Shown: in pieces, positions 17,889-27,216 of the stretch
Layout of the letters: the number at the start of each line of letters is the position of its first letter
Position numbering within the stretch: the first letter of the stretch is position 1
From: Starkeya sp. ORNL1
GTDB taxonomy: Bacteria > Pseudomonadota > Alphaproteobacteria > Rhizobiales > Xanthobacteraceae
Assembly: GCF_012971745.1 (NCBI RefSeq)
Contig: NZ_CP048834.1
Location: 4,092,001-4,156,000 of the forward strand
DNA length: 64,000 bases
Direction of reading: 5' to 3'
The notes under the pieces: model-generated
What the model saw: the letters and a program-made list of their open reading frames with translations, nothing else
The model's database searches: none
Told to the model about the DNA's origin: nothing
Program-made: the position numbers and the translations under genes

Positions 17889-18968
17889 ATGGCAAGCACA
17901 GCTGTTCCGGCCGCTCCGGCCCCGATGGAAGGGCACGGCGCCTATAATCGCAGCTCCGGCGTCCAGGCGGCGGGCTCTTCGCCAGCACTGCCGCTGATCG
18001 AGGAAGCGGCACGGCGCGTCGCGCTGGCGGAGGCGCCCGAGCCGATCGTCATTGCCGATTACGGCTCGTCGGAAGGGCGCAATTCGCTGGCGCCGATCGG
18101 CGCCACGATCAAGGCGTTGCGCGCGCGGGTCGGCCTGGAGCGGACCGTCTCGGTTGTCCATACCGATCTGCCGAGCAATGATTTCAGCGTGCTGTTCCAG
18201 ACGCTGGAGACCGATCCGGCCAGCTATCTGCGGGGCGATCCCTCAAGCTTCGCCTCGGCCGTCGGCCGCTCCTTCTATGGGCAGATCCTGCCGGCCTCAT
18301 CCGTCACGCTCGGCTGGAGCTCATGGGCGGTGCAGTGGCTGAGCCGCACGCCCTGTCCGATTCCCGACCAGGTGCAGGTCGCCTATAGCCGGGACGAGCG
18401 GGCATATGCCGCCTTCACGCGCCAGGCTGCGGCGGATTGGGAGACGTTCCTGCGCCACCGCGCGAGCGAGCTGCGCGCCGGCGGGCGATTGGTGGTGCTG
18501 ACCATGGCGCTGACCGACGCCGGCGACTTCGGCTACCGGCCGGTGCTGAAGGCGATGTATGCGAGCCTGCTGGCGCTGGTCAGCGAAGGCCTCGTGCGGC
18601 CGGAGGAAGCCCGGCGCATGGCGATACCGACCGTCGGCCGCACGCGAGCGCAATTCCTGGCGCCCTTCGCCGCCACCGGCGGATTTGCCGGCCTTGAAGT
18701 CGAGCATGCCGAGGTGTTCCTCGGCGAGGATTCGATCTGGCACGATTTCCAGCGCGACGGCGATGCGGCCTCCTACGGCGCGCGCTGGGCGGCCTTCTCG
18801 CGCGCGTCCGTGCTGCCGACGCTGGCGCTTGGCCTGGAGGGCGGCAGCGCCGATCCGCGCCACGCTGATTTCGTTGCGCGGCTGGAAGCCGGCATGGCGC
18901 AGCGGCTGGCGGCGAAGCCGGAGGCGATGGTGATCCCGCTGGCGGCGCTGGTCCTCGCCAAGGCGTAA
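17889..18968 (+). CDS. SABATH-family (Methyltransf_7) SAM-dependent carboxyl methyltransferase
   Basis: This 359-aa protein carries SABATH landmarks. These are GHGAYNRSSGVQ at the N-terminus, the SAM-binding IADYGSSEGRNS near residues 55-65, DLPSNDFSVLFQ near 96-107 (plant enzymes have DLPxNDFN), SFYGQILPASSV and SSWAVQWLS. The Asp after VH (VHTD) matches the adenosine-ribose acidic residue. Plant members methylate salicylate, jasmonate, IAA or xanthosine; bacterial homologues exist but few have a known substrate. It lies 91 bases after the GntR gene on the same strand and converges on an MFS pump. GGCGGGGG precedes the ATG. Confidence 0.88.
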   Translation: MASTAVPAAPAPMEGHGAYNRSSGVQAAGSSPALPLIEEAARRVALAEAPEPIVIADYGSSEGRNSLAPIGATIKALRARVGLERTVSVVHTDLPSNDFSVLFQTLETDPASYLRGDPSSFASAVGRSFYGQILPASSVTLGWSSWAVQWLSRTPCPIPDQVQVAYSRDERAYAAFTRQAAADWETFLRHRASELRAGGRLVVLTMALTDAGDFGYRPVLKAMYASLLALVSEGLVRPEEARRMAIPTVGRTRAQFLAPFAATGGFAGLEVEHAEVFLGEDSIWHDFQRDGDAASYGARWAAFSRASVLPTLALGLEGGSADPRHADFVARLEAGMAQRLAAKPEAMVIPLAALVLAKA

Positions 18969-18977
18969 GGCGGCCCG

Positions 18978-20414
18978 TTATTTCTTCCGATAGCCGCTGA
19001 TATGCACGCCGTCTTCCGGCCGCAGCAGCAGGAAGCCGGGGATGGCGAGCAGCGGCAGGATCGCCATGATCAGGAACACCTCGTGGAAATGGCCGGGCGT
19101 CAATGCCTCGCCGTGCCAGCTGACGATGCTCAGCAGCATGGCGCTCAGCGACACGCCGAAGCTGACGGTGAGCTGCTGCAGGATGCCTCCCAAGCTGGTC
19201 GCCCGGCTGAGCTTCTCGTCCGGCGTATCGGCATAGGCCAGCGTGTTCGAGGTCATGAACTGCACGGTCCGGGTCACGCCGAACACCAGCACATAGAGCA
19301 CGATCAGCCAGTAGGGTGTGGCCGGACCGATGAGGGAGCCTGCCGCCATCATGGCCGAGGCCGCCAGTGCGCTGCCGATCAGCACATTGCCGAAGCCGAA
19401 GGCGCGCAGCAGCCGTGACAGCAGCGGACGGATGAAGATGGCGCCGACGCTGCCCACGAAGGTCAGCAAGCCCGAGGCGACCGGGCTGAGACCAAGGCCG
19501 ATCTGCAGCATCAAAGGCAGCAGATAGGGCATGCCGTTGATGGCGATGCGGCAGAAGCCGCCGGCCAGCGTGCCCACGGCGAAGGATCGCTGCCGGAACA
19601 GCGTCAGGTCGACCACGGGTTCGGCGACGCCGCGGGCATAATAGCGGAAGCCGAGGAGCAGCAGCACCGCCGCCACCATCAAGGCGGCATTGGCCGGAGC
19701 CGAGACCAGCGGGTGGCTGACATTCTCCATGCCGAACTGCAGCAGCACGACGCCGGTGGCGACCAGGAAGAAGCCGCCAAAGTCGAATTTGTGGCTGGTG
19801 TCGTCGCGCACGTCGTCGAGATAGCGCAGCGCCAACACGATGCCGATGATCCCGAACGGCACATTGGCGTAGAAGATCCAGCGCCAGGAAATATAGGTGG
19901 TAAGGAAGCCGCCGAGCAGCGGCCCGGCCACCGGCCCGATGACGGCCGGCAGCGACATGTACATCATCGCCGTCATCAGCTCGCTGCGCGGGAAGCTGCG
20001 CAGCAGGATAAGCCGCCCGACCGGCGTCATCATCGCCCCGCCGAGGCCCTGCACGATGCGCATCGCCACCAGCATGCCGAAGCTGTCGGCCATGCCGCAA
20101 AGCACCGAGCCGGTGGTGAAGATGAGCAGCGCGGCGATGAAGACGCGGCGAGCGCCGAAGCGGTCGGCGAACCAGCCGCTCACCGGAATGAAGGCGGCGA
20201 CGGTGAGCACATAGGCGGTCACCGCCACGTTCAGCCGCACCGGAGTGGTGCCGAGGCTGCGGGCCATGTCGGGGATGGCGGTGGTGATGATCGTCGAATC
20301 CAGCTGTTCCATCAGGAACGCCATGGCGACGATGACCGGGATGAGGATGCGCAGACGTGGATCGCGCTGGGTCGCGAAGCTCGGCTCTTCTGGGGCACTC
20401 TCCGGCGGATGCAT
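18978..20414 (-). CDS. DHA2-family (EmrB/QacA) MFS multidrug transporter
   Basis: This 478-aa inner-membrane drug:proton antiporter, of the 14-TM type, has motif D1-like MEQLDSTIITTAIPDMARSLG at the first helix. Motif A GWFADRFGARRVF lies near residue 80 and motif C-like GPVAGPLLGGFLT near 150-165. The ATG was preferred over an upstream TTG that would add 12 arginine-rich residues. It converges on the SABATH methyltransferase gene with only 9 bases between the two stops. No regulator is attached to it. Confidence 0.93.
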   Translation of the reverse strand: MHPPESAPEEPSFATQRDPRLRILIPVIVAMAFLMEQLDSTIITTAIPDMARSLGTTPVRLNVAVTAYVLTVAAFIPVSGWFADRFGARRVFIAALLIFTTGSVLCGMADSFGMLVAMRIVQGLGGAMMTPVGRLILLRSFPRSELMTAMMYMSLPAVIGPVAGPLLGGFLTTYISWRWIFYANVPFGIIGIVLALRYLDDVRDDTSHKFDFGGFFLVATGVVLLQFGMENVSHPLVSAPANAALMVAAVLLLLGFRYYARGVAEPVVDLTLFRQRSFAVGTLAGGFCRIAINGMPYLLPLMLQIGLGLSPVASGLLTFVGSVGAIFIRPLLSRLLRAFGFGNVLIGSALAASAMMAAGSLIGPATPYWLIVLYVLVFGVTRTVQFMTSNTLAYADTPDEKLSRATSLGGILQQLTVSFGVSLSAMLLSIVSWHGEALTPGHFHEVFLIMAILPLLAIPGFLLLRPEDGVHISGYRKK

Positions 20415-20504
20415 GAGGCGCGGTCTATGACCGCCGAGCCGCCGCCGCAAGTGTTTTCGATGCCGATTTTAGAGTCTTATCAATGAAGTGAGCCAGCGGC
20501 GGGC

Positions 20505-20620
20505 GCGTGCGTGCTTCGAGGCCGGCGCGATGCGCCGGCACCTCAGCATGACGTGGTTTGCTTATCGAGAGCCACGTCATCCTGAGGTGCGAACGCAGTG
20601 AGCCTCGAAGGATGCTCAAG
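20505..20620. repeat. Rearranged family A repeat (half-copies in swapped order)
   Basis: A right-hand half (CTTCGAGGCCGG ... CCGGCACCTCAGCATGACGTGG) is followed by a left-hand half (CCACGTCATCCTGAGGTGCG ... GCCTCGAAGGATGCTCAAG). This order is reversed relative to other copies. The end of the second half overlaps the stop codon of the creatininase gene. Confidence 0.85.
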
Positions 20621-21404
20621 CTTCTGTCGGCTTCCCGAATACCTTCGCCAGGCTGGCCGCGATGTCCGGCACCACCTGCTCGATCACGATCGCGCCCTTC
20701 TCCGCACTCGCCGGCTTGGCGGACGACAGCACGCCGTCTGGCGGGATCGGCGTGGTGTCGAAGGGGTAGACGTCGTAGGGCGGGAAGCTCGCCGCCGGGT
20801 GGTCGGGGATCTTGTCCACCCGCACCAAATCGGGCCGCAGATGGAGCATCACCGAGGTCTCCATCACCGCGGCATGCTCCAGCTCCCAGCTCGGCATGCC
20901 CTCCGGGAACAGTGCCGCCTCGGTCGCCTTGGTGATGAACTCCCAATAGCCGAGCTTGACGATCTTGAGGTCGTGCACACCCTCCGCGCGCTGGTCGCGC
21001 AGCGCGAGGTCGGCGGCTTCGACCAGGAACCACTGGTTCTCCATATGGCCGTCGAACAGCACCACCTTGCGCACGCCATGGCGCGCCAGCTCATTGATGA
21101 TGTTGCGCACGAGCGAGATGAACACGCTGGCGTCGAGGCTGAGCGTGCCGGGGAAGTGGTTGCCGCCGCCGGATTTCGGCTGCGACTTGTAGCCATAGGT
21201 CACCGGCGGCGCGACGAGGCCGCCGAGCTTTGCGGCCACCGCCTCGGCCACCGCGACCGGCAGGATCACGTCGGTGAACAGCGGCAGATGCGGGCCGTGC
21301 TGCTCGACCGAGCCGGTCGGCAGGAAGACGATCGGATCGTCCTTCACTCGTGCGGCGAAGTCGTACCAGGTGAGGTCGGCGATGCGGACGGAAGACTGGG
21401 GCAT
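20616..21404 (-). CDS. Creatininase-family amidohydrolase (creatinine amidohydrolase-like)
   Basis: At 262 aa this matches the usual creatininase length. Metal-ligand positions seen here are E34, H36 and D45 in GSVEQHGPHLPLFTD, and H120 and E122 in DGHMEN. From memory these equal the numbering of the Pseudomonas creatininase binuclear site. An aromatic W154 and the segment PSWELEHAAV near 171-180 also resemble the true creatininase active-site lid. The reaction would be opening of a cyclic amidine or amide such as creatinine to creatine. It is the last gene of a nine-gene operon, 11 bases after an amidohydrolase gene. The stop codon lies at the edge of a palindromic repeat. Confidence 0.88.
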   Translation of the reverse strand: MPQSSVRIADLTWYDFAARVKDDPIVFLPTGSVEQHGPHLPLFTDVILPVAVAEAVAAKLGGLVAPPVTYGYKSQPKSGGGNHFPGTLSLDASVFISLVRNIINELARHGVRKVVLFDGHMENQWFLVEAADLALRDQRAEGVHDLKIVKLGYWEFITKATEAALFPEGMPSWELEHAAVMETSVMLHLRPDLVRVDKIPDHPAASFPPYDVYPFDTTPIPPDGVLSSAKPASAEKGAIVIEQVVPDIAASLAKVFGKPTEA

Positions 21405-21415
21405 GTCAATCACTC

Positions 21416-22933
21416 TCACGCCGGCCACATGTCGGAGTTGCCGATCAGGCGATGCACGCCGAGATCCTGGCTGTTGCAGCGGCGATGGATGGCGTCGAAA
21501 TAGGGTTCGAAGGCACGGTTCCTGGCCTCGACGCCGGAGTGATAGGCGTTGAACTCCGGCATCAACGCGCGCAATTCGGCGAGCAGCGCGGCCTCGTCGA
21601 TCTTTGTCAGCTTGCCGTCCGCCACGACGATCTCGCCATTCACCATCACCTTTTCGATCGACGAGCCGTTCTCGCAATAGACGAGGTGGTTGAGGATGTC
21701 GTTGCGTGGCGTGAAGCTCACCGTGTCGAGATTGAGGATCAGCAAGTCCGCCTTCTTGCCGGCCTCCAGCGAGCCGGTCTCATGGCCGATCATCGCGCTC
21801 TTCGCGCCGGCCAGCGTGCAGGCGTGCAGCACCTCGGCGGCGCTGAGCCATTGCTTGTAGTCCGGCGTCGTCACCTTGTGGATCAGGCCGCAGGCATGCA
21901 TCACGTCGAACATGCGCGGCGTGTCGTTGGAGCAGATGCCGTCCGAGCCGAGCGCGACGTTTACACCCGCCTCCAGAAGCTTGCGCACCGGCGCAACGCC
22001 GGCTCCCAGCTTCTGGTTGGAGATGGTGTTGTGGACGATGGAGACACCGGCCTCGCCCATCAGCGCGATGTCGTCCTCAGTCACCCAGATCGAGTGGGCG
22101 ATGGTGACGCCGGGATGCATCAGGCCGAGATCGGCCATGTAGCGCATCAGCGTCTTGCCATAGAGCGCCGGCCCGGTGACGCCCTGCACCTTGGTCTCGA
22201 CGATGTGGGTGTGGAACGGCACTTGCCATTCGAGTGCCAACTCGTTGGCCGCCTGCATCAGCTCCGGCGTGCAGCGCTGCGGCGCCGAGGGTGCCAGCAT
22301 GAAGCGGATGCGGCCCGAGCGGCCATGGAAGGCGGCATAAGCCTCCTTGGCGAAGGCGATGTATTCGGCCGTGGTCGGCGGGACGAGCTTGGCCACCTCG
22401 GCCTGGAGCTCAGCCGGCACGTGCTCGCGCGAATAGGGGATGGAATCGAGGAAATCGCGATCCATCACATGGCCGGAGACGGTGGCGCGGATGCCGGCAT
22501 CGTCATAGGCGGCGACCGCCGCGCCAAGCTGACCAAGGGTCTGCCGCGGCGCCTCGAATATATCGTCGGTGAGGCAGGTGACGCCGGTCTTCAGCGACTC
22601 GATGGCGACCACCATGGAGCGCAGATAGATCATGCGCTCGCTGAGCGCCTTGGCGCCGAGGATCGGATAGGAATAAAGCATCCAGATCTCGAGCGGCATG
22701 TTGTCGTAGCGCCCCTTGTAGAGCGCTTCGCCGGAATGCAGATGGGCGTTGATCAGGCCCGGCATCACCAGCTTGCCTGTGCCGTCGATGATCTCCGCGC
22801 CCTCCGGAACCGGCAGGCCGGTGCCGATGGCCTTGATGCGCTCGCCCTCGACATGCACGTCGCCGACGAAGGGTACCGACCCCTGCGCGCCGCCCATGGC
22901 GAGCACGGTGGCGCCGCGAATGAAGATCGACAT
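21416..22933 (-). CDS. COG0402-type amidohydrolase (TRZ/ATZ, deaminase-like)
   Basis: This 505-aa metal-dependent hydrolase has the full subtype III set. These are HLH in NAHLHSGEALYKG near residues 66-68, FHTHIVETK (His plus the H-x-x-E deaminase element), TIAHSIWV and GSDG. Such enzymes deaminate or dechlorinate N-heterocycles (cytosine, S-adenosylhomocysteine, 8-oxoguanine, triazines). The C-terminal beta-domain residues KVMVNGEIVVADGKL are typical. It sits between the transporter ATPase and creatininase genes in one operon. With creatininase it suggests attack on a cyclic guanidine or pyrimidine-like compound. A 54-base in-frame extension upstream is not needed for the family N-terminus. 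Confidence 0.9.
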   Translation of the reverse strand: MSIFIRGATVLAMGGAQGSVPFVGDVHVEGERIKAIGTGLPVPEGAEIIDGTGKLVMPGLINAHLHSGEALYKGRYDNMPLEIWMLYSYPILGAKALSERMIYLRSMVVAIESLKTGVTCLTDDIFEAPRQTLGQLGAAVAAYDDAGIRATVSGHVMDRDFLDSIPYSREHVPAELQAEVAKLVPPTTAEYIAFAKEAYAAFHGRSGRIRFMLAPSAPQRCTPELMQAANELALEWQVPFHTHIVETKVQGVTGPALYGKTLMRYMADLGLMHPGVTIAHSIWVTEDDIALMGEAGVSIVHNTISNQKLGAGVAPVRKLLEAGVNVALGSDGICSNDTPRMFDVMHACGLIHKVTTPDYKQWLSAAEVLHACTLAGAKSAMIGHETGSLEAGKKADLLILNLDTVSFTPRNDILNHLVYCENGSSIEKVMVNGEIVVADGKLTKIDEAALLAELRALMPEFNAYHSGVEARNRAFEPYFDAIHRRCNSQDLGVHRLIGNSDMWPA

Positions 22934-22983
22934 CGGATTCACTCCATGATTTCCGGCAAGTTCAGGCGGGAAGGAAAAAGCAA

Positions 22984-24075
22984 TCACCCCGGCAGGAAGA
23001 AGCCTAGGCTGGGCGACCAGCGGGCGACGACCGGCTGGCCGACGCTGAGCGGGGTGTTCTCGATGTCGTGCAGCGGGCGCTGCACGCGCAATTCACCGCC
23101 GCCGTCGGTCTCCAGGAACACGGTGACGGTGGAGCCGACGAATTCGAGCGTGGCGATGCGCCCGGCGACCTCGTTACCGGTGCCGTTGCGGACTTCCGCC
23201 AGCTCGATGCGGTCGGCGGCGACGACCAGCGTGGCCGCCTCGCCGCTGGCGATGGTGCGGCCCTCGGGCAGTGGCGCGCGCACCGTGCCGAACGCGCCGG
23301 CCAGTTCGATCGCTTCGCCGTCCACCCTGGCGGTGCCGGAGAGGATATTGTTGCCGCCGACGAATTCGGCGACGAAGCGGTTGGCGGCGCGGCGATAGAT
23401 CTCCTGCGGCCTGCCGATCTGCTGCACCCGGCCCTCATTCATGATGACGACGCGGTCGGCCATGGCGAAGGCCTCGGAATGGCTGTGCGTCACGCAGATG
23501 AAGGTGATGCCGAGCTCGCGATGGAGGCGCACCAGCTCCGCCTGCATGCGCACCCGCAAATGCGGGTCGAGCGCGCTGAGCGGCTCGTCGAGCAGCAGCA
23601 TTTCGGGTTCGAGCGCCAGCGCCCGAGCCAAGGCGACGCGCTGGCGCTGGCCGCCGGACAGTTGGTCGACGCCGCGCTCGGCGAAGGCGGAAATGCCGAG
23701 CCGCTCCAGCCATTCGTCGGACTTCTTGCGGCGCTCGGGCGCGGGCAGGCCGCGCTGCTTCAGGCCGAACTCGACATTCTTGCGCACCGACAGGAACGGG
23801 AAGAGCGCGTAGCTCTGCCACACCAGCGGCGCGTCGCGCTCCCACGGCGCGTCCTCGTTCAGCCGCCGGCCCCACAGCCGGATCTCGCCGGAGGTCGGCT
23901 GGTCGAGCCCGGCGATCATGCGCAGCGTCGTGGTCTTGCCGCAGCCGGAAGGACCCATCAGCGCGATGAACTCGCCCTTCTCGATGACGAAGGACACCTC
24001 GGCCACCGCGACGTGGTTGTCATAGTGCTTGGCGACACGGTCGATCTCGATCATGGGAGCGGCCATGGGTCTCAT
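22984..24075 (-). CDS. Pot-type ABC transporter ATP-binding protein
   Basis: This 363-aa ATPase has Walker A GPSGCGKTTT, Q-loop VWQSYALFPFLS, signature LSGGQRQRVALARAL and Walker B MLLLDEPLSALDP. A C-terminal TOBE domain contains FVAEFVGGNNILSG. The most 5' of three nearby ATGs overlaps the stop of the PotC-like permease as ATGA, the same coupling seen between the two permeases, so I used it. Starts 9 or 21 bases downstream are possible. Family members import polyamines, opines or other cationic N-compounds. Confidence 0.93.
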   Translation of the reverse strand: MRPMAAPMIEIDRVAKHYDNHVAVAEVSFVIEKGEFIALMGPSGCGKTTTLRMIAGLDQPTSGEIRLWGRRLNEDAPWERDAPLVWQSYALFPFLSVRKNVEFGLKQRGLPAPERRKKSDEWLERLGISAFAERGVDQLSGGQRQRVALARALALEPEMLLLDEPLSALDPHLRVRMQAELVRLHRELGITFICVTHSHSEAFAMADRVVIMNEGRVQQIGRPQEIYRRAANRFVAEFVGGNNILSGTARVDGEAIELAGAFGTVRAPLPEGRTIASGEAATLVVAADRIELAEVRNGTGNEVAGRIATLEFVGSTVTVFLETDGGGELRVQRPLHDIENTPLSVGQPVVARWSPSLGFFLPG

Positions 24076-24875
24076 CCTTCCTTGGCTGTGCGCCCGAGGC
24101 GGCGGCCGATCAGCATTTGCGCCAGCACGACGAGGGTGATGCTGACGCCGAACACCACGGCGCCGATGGCGTTGATGCGCGGGCTCACCTGGCCCTGCAG
24201 CATGGCGAGCACGCGCACCGGGAGCGTTTCGTTGAGGCCGGAGACGAACCAGGCGATCATGAATTCGTCGAACGACACCGCCGCGGTGAGGAACAGGCTC
24301 GCGAGGATCGCCGGCAGGCAAAACGGCACGATCACGCCGAACATCGTCGCCCAGGGCGTGGCGCCGAGATTCCAGGCGGCGCGCTCGATGTCAGGGTCGA
24401 GATCGGCGAGGCGCATCCGCACCAGCGCCATGGCGAACGGCGCGCTCAGGACGACATGGCCGACAATGATTCCGGTTATCGTCCCCGACAGGCCGACGCG
24501 GCCCTCGAAGGTGAGCATGGCGACGCCGAGGATCACCACCGGCACGGTCGGCGGCAGCGCGACCAGCGCGAGATAGGCCGACTTGCCGATGAAGCGGTAG
24601 CGGTAGTCGACATAGGCGGCGGCGAAGCCGAGGAAGGTGGCGATCAGTGCGGTGGCGCCGGCCACGGTCAGGCTGTTCATCAGGCCGCGCTTGATGGTGT
24701 CGTCGGCGAAGATCGCCTCGTACCATTGCAGGCTGAAGCCGCCCCAGGGCAGGCTGGGGAAGCGGTCGGCGTTGAACGAGAACACGATGGTCGAGACGAT
24801 CGGGGCGAAGATGAAGCCGAACACCAGGATGGTATAGGCGACCAGCATGCCTCGGCGGAGCACGGCGCCGCTCAT
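24072..24875 (-). CDS. Pot-type ABC transporter permease (PotC-like)
   Basis: This 267-aa inner-membrane permease begins with the first hydrophobic segment (LVAYTILVFGFIFAPIVSTI). The PotC-type F-x-W-Y motif (FSLQWYEAIFAD) follows, and the EAA loop is DIERAAWNLGATPWATMFGV near residues 160-178. About six membrane helices are expected. Start and stop codons overlap those of both neighbours by 4 bases (ATGA), so the three transporter genes are translationally coupled. Confidence 0.94.
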   Translation of the reverse strand: MSGAVLRRGMLVAYTILVFGFIFAPIVSTIVFSFNADRFPSLPWGGFSLQWYEAIFADDTIKRGLMNSLTVAGATALIATFLGFAAAYVDYRYRFIGKSAYLALVALPPTVPVVILGVAMLTFEGRVGLSGTITGIIVGHVVLSAPFAMALVRMRLADLDPDIERAAWNLGATPWATMFGVIVPFCLPAILASLFLTAAVSFDEFMIAWFVSGLNETLPVRVLAMLQGQVSPRINAIGAVVFGVSITLVVLAQMLIGRRLGRTAKEG

Positions 24876-25774
24876 CGCTTCGCCCCCCGCTTGCCGTAAG
24901 CGAGGCCGAGCATGACCAGCATCACCGTCATCAGCGTCACGATCATCGTCACCGCGACCACCGAGGCACGCGGCCAGTTATTGCCGGACTTCACCTGGTC
25001 GGCGATGAGGATGCTCAGCGTCGGCGGCTTCGAGCCGCCGAGATAGACCGGGGCGACATAGTCGCCGAATGCCAGCACGAAGGCGAAGGTGCCGGCGACG
25101 ATCAGCCCGATCCGGGCCGAGGGGATGATGACGGTGAGGATGGTGCGCAGCCGGCCGCAGCCGAGATTGTGCGCCGCCTCGATGAGGATGCGCGGCACGT
25201 TGGAGAGCGCGAAGGTCTGCAGCAGTACTACCAGCGGCAGCACCAGCACCATGTAGCCGACTATCGTTCCGGTCGCGGTGTTCAGCACCTGGAGCGGGCC
25301 GAGGCCGAGCGGGGTCAGCACGGTATTGATGATGCCCTGCGGGCTGAAGAAGATCTGCGTCGAGTAGATGCGGACCGGGTAGGAGGTGAAGAACGGCACC
25401 ACCAGCATGAAGATCATGAAGCGCCGCGTCGCGGGGCTCACCTTGTAGGCGAGTGTATAGGCCGCGGGGAAGGCGATCAGGCTGGCGAGCACCGCGGTCA
25501 AAGCGGAGAGCCAGAAAGTGTAGACATAGGCGCTGCGGAAGAAGCCGGCATTGAGGATGAAGATCCAGTTGGCCAGCGTGGAATCCGGCGCCAGCCGGAA
25601 GTTCTTCACCGACCAGAAGGTCATCGCCACCAGGAAGCCGAGCGGCACCAGGAAGAAGGCCAGCTGCCAGATGAGCGGCGGCGCGCCCCAGAACACGGCG
25701 AAGCGCGCGCCGGTGGCGCGGCGTGTGCCCGGCGGCGTCGATGGAGCGGACACGGCGTCCGTAGGCGACGTCAC
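24872..25774 (-). CDS. Pot-type ABC transporter permease (PotB-like)
   Basis: This 300-aa permease partners the PotC-like protein. It has a first helix around LIWQLAFFLVPLGFLVAMTF, and an EAA loop in RILIEAAHNLGCGRLRTILT near residues 200-220. It appears to start with GTG preceded by AGGG; no in-frame ATG gives a complete N-terminus. The gene follows the binding-protein gene after a family B palindromic repeat, an arrangement that often lets the binding protein be expressed at a higher level than the membrane parts. Confidence 0.92.
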   Translation of the reverse strand: MTSPTDAVSAPSTPPGTRRATGARFAVFWGAPPLIWQLAFFLVPLGFLVAMTFWSVKNFRLAPDSTLANWIFILNAGFFRSAYVYTFWLSALTAVLASLIAFPAAYTLAYKVSPATRRFMIFMLVVPFFTSYPVRIYSTQIFFSPQGIINTVLTPLGLGPLQVLNTATGTIVGYMVLVLPLVVLLQTFALSNVPRILIEAAHNLGCGRLRTILTVIIPSARIGLIVAGTFAFVLAFGDYVAPVYLGGSKPPTLSILIADQVKSGNNWPRASVVAVTMIVTLMTVMLVMLGLAYGKRGAKR

Positions 25775-25857
25775 TGATATGAACCCTGCTTGAAGCGTCC
25801 GGTGGAAGCGGCGGGCGGCACACGGCCGCCTGCGTTCTTAGTGTGCGGCCCCGTACT

Positions 25858-25970
25858 TCCCTCTCCCCATTGGGGAGAGGTGGCCCGCGAAGCGGGTCGG
25901 TGAGGGGGAGCCCGGCCGGGAAGCCGCGAAGACCCCCTCACCCCAACCCTCTCCCCGTCGGGGAGAGGGA
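25858..25970. repeat. Palindromic repeat, family B copy 1
   Basis: Two hairpins, CCCTCTCCCC-ATT-GGGGAGAGG and CCCTCTCCCC-GTC-GGGGAGAGG, flank a centre with GGTGAGGGGGA and CCCCCTCACCCC as inverted arms. It is located between the binding-protein gene and the PotB-like gene. Copies 2 and 3 are at 39340 and 46077. Confidence 0.93.
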
Positions 25971-25992
25971 GTTATCGGCACCCAGGACGCTG

Positions 25993-27150
25993 TCACATCG
26001 CCTTGAATTCGGACCAGACGTCGTTCCAGGCTTCGATGCTCTGCTTCACCGGGGTCTTGCGGATGAAGATCTTGCCGTCCTTGTACTCGTCCATGACGTT
26101 GCGGGCGTCGAAGGTGTGGCGGAGCGCCTTGGCGTCGGCCGGGAAGTCCTTGTTGAGCAGCTCCCAGCCCTTCTTGTTGGGGATGGAGGCCCAATAGGCC
26201 GGCATGTGCGCCGAGCGCACCTGGCCTTCGGCCGAGGACATGTACTGGATGAAAGCCTTGGCGAGGTCCTTCTTCGGCGAGGAGGAGACGATCGACATGG
26301 ACTCGGTCCACTGGATGCCGCCTTCGTCCGGCACGGTGGCGGAAACCGGCACGCCGTTCTTCTGCAAGAGCAGCACCACCCAGTCGCCGACGCCGGGAAT
26401 GGCGGCAGCGGTGCCGTTGGTCAGCATGGAGAACTGGTCGGCCATCGAATAGAAGCCGCTGGCCTGCGGCTTCAGCGAGAACAGTGTCTCCTTCAGCTTG
26501 CCGAAGGCGGCGTCGGAGATGTCGAAGGGCGGCTTGTTGCCGTTATAGAGGCTGAGGCAGCCCATGGTCGGCAAGTACCAGTCGAAGAAGCCGAGCTTAC
26601 CCTTGATCTTCGGATCCCACAGCACCTTGTAGGACTTCACGTCGGCTTCCGTGAGCACGTCGGTGCGATAGGCGATGCCGAGATAGCCGAAGCGGATCAG
26701 CACCGAATAGAGCTCGCCGCCGGGCCAGTGCGGCTCGAATTTCTGGAACTCCGGCCAATAGTCGGCGAAGGAATAATCCGCCGGGTTCAGCTTGTCGATG
26801 AAGCCGCCTTCCTTCAGCATGCCGATATATTCGGCATCGGCGAGCACCACGTCGAACGAGCCGGGGGGCGACTGGTTCATCAGCGCCAGCATCGGCTCGC
26901 CGCCGACATATTCCTTGGCGACGACCTTGACGCCGTACTTGTCCTCGAACGGCTTCACCACCGCCGGGTCGGCGTGACCGGGCCAGGAGAGCAGGTTCAG
27001 CACCTTGTCCTGCGCATAAGCGGGCTCGGGCAGCGAGCTGCCGAGTGCGGCGGCGCCGGCGAGGCCGGCCGCGCCCTGCAGCAGGCGGCGGCGGTTCATC
27101 GGATGCAGAAGGGCGCGAAAATCGGTGATCGGCTCATCCGGCGGGGTCAT
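25993..27150 (-). CDS. Pot-type ABC transporter substrate-binding protein (Tat signal)
   Basis: This 385-aa periplasmic protein is of the PotD/SBP_bac_8 class. The N-terminus has a twin-arginine motif (MNRRRLLQGAAGLAG, Arg residues 20-22) and a cleavage region near PAYAQ, so it is exported folded. VLNLLSWPGHADPAVVKPFEDKYG is the typical first strand and helix. GGAG precedes the ATG. It is the first transporter gene of the operon, 66 bases after the deaminase gene. The ligand is unknown; the enzyme neighbours argue for a cyclic N-compound. Confidence 0.92.
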   Translation of the reverse strand: MTPPDEPITDFRALLHPMNRRRLLQGAAGLAGAAALGSSLPEPAYAQDKVLNLLSWPGHADPAVVKPFEDKYGVKVVAKEYVGGEPMLALMNQSPPGSFDVVLADAEYIGMLKEGGFIDKLNPADYSFADYWPEFQKFEPHWPGGELYSVLIRFGYLGIAYRTDVLTEADVKSYKVLWDPKIKGKLGFFDWYLPTMGCLSLYNGNKPPFDISDAAFGKLKETLFSLKPQASGFYSMADQFSMLTNGTAAAIPGVGDWVVLLLQKNGVPVSATVPDEGGIQWTESMSIVSSSPKKDLAKAFIQYMSSAEGQVRSAHMPAYWASIPNKKGWELLNKDFPADAKALRHTFDARNVMDEYKDGKIFIRKTPVKQSIEAWNDVWSEFKAM

Positions 27151-27216
27151 GTCGTCATCTCCATCTGGAAGCGGTCTTGTTGGTTGGTGGGGCCGGGTGC
27201 ATGCGCCGGCCGGTGG

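Noticed and set aside
21452..23398. 648-codon plus-strand frame
   Set aside because: Antisense to the amidohydrolase, which has all metal-binding motifs; its composition is shadow-like with no domain.
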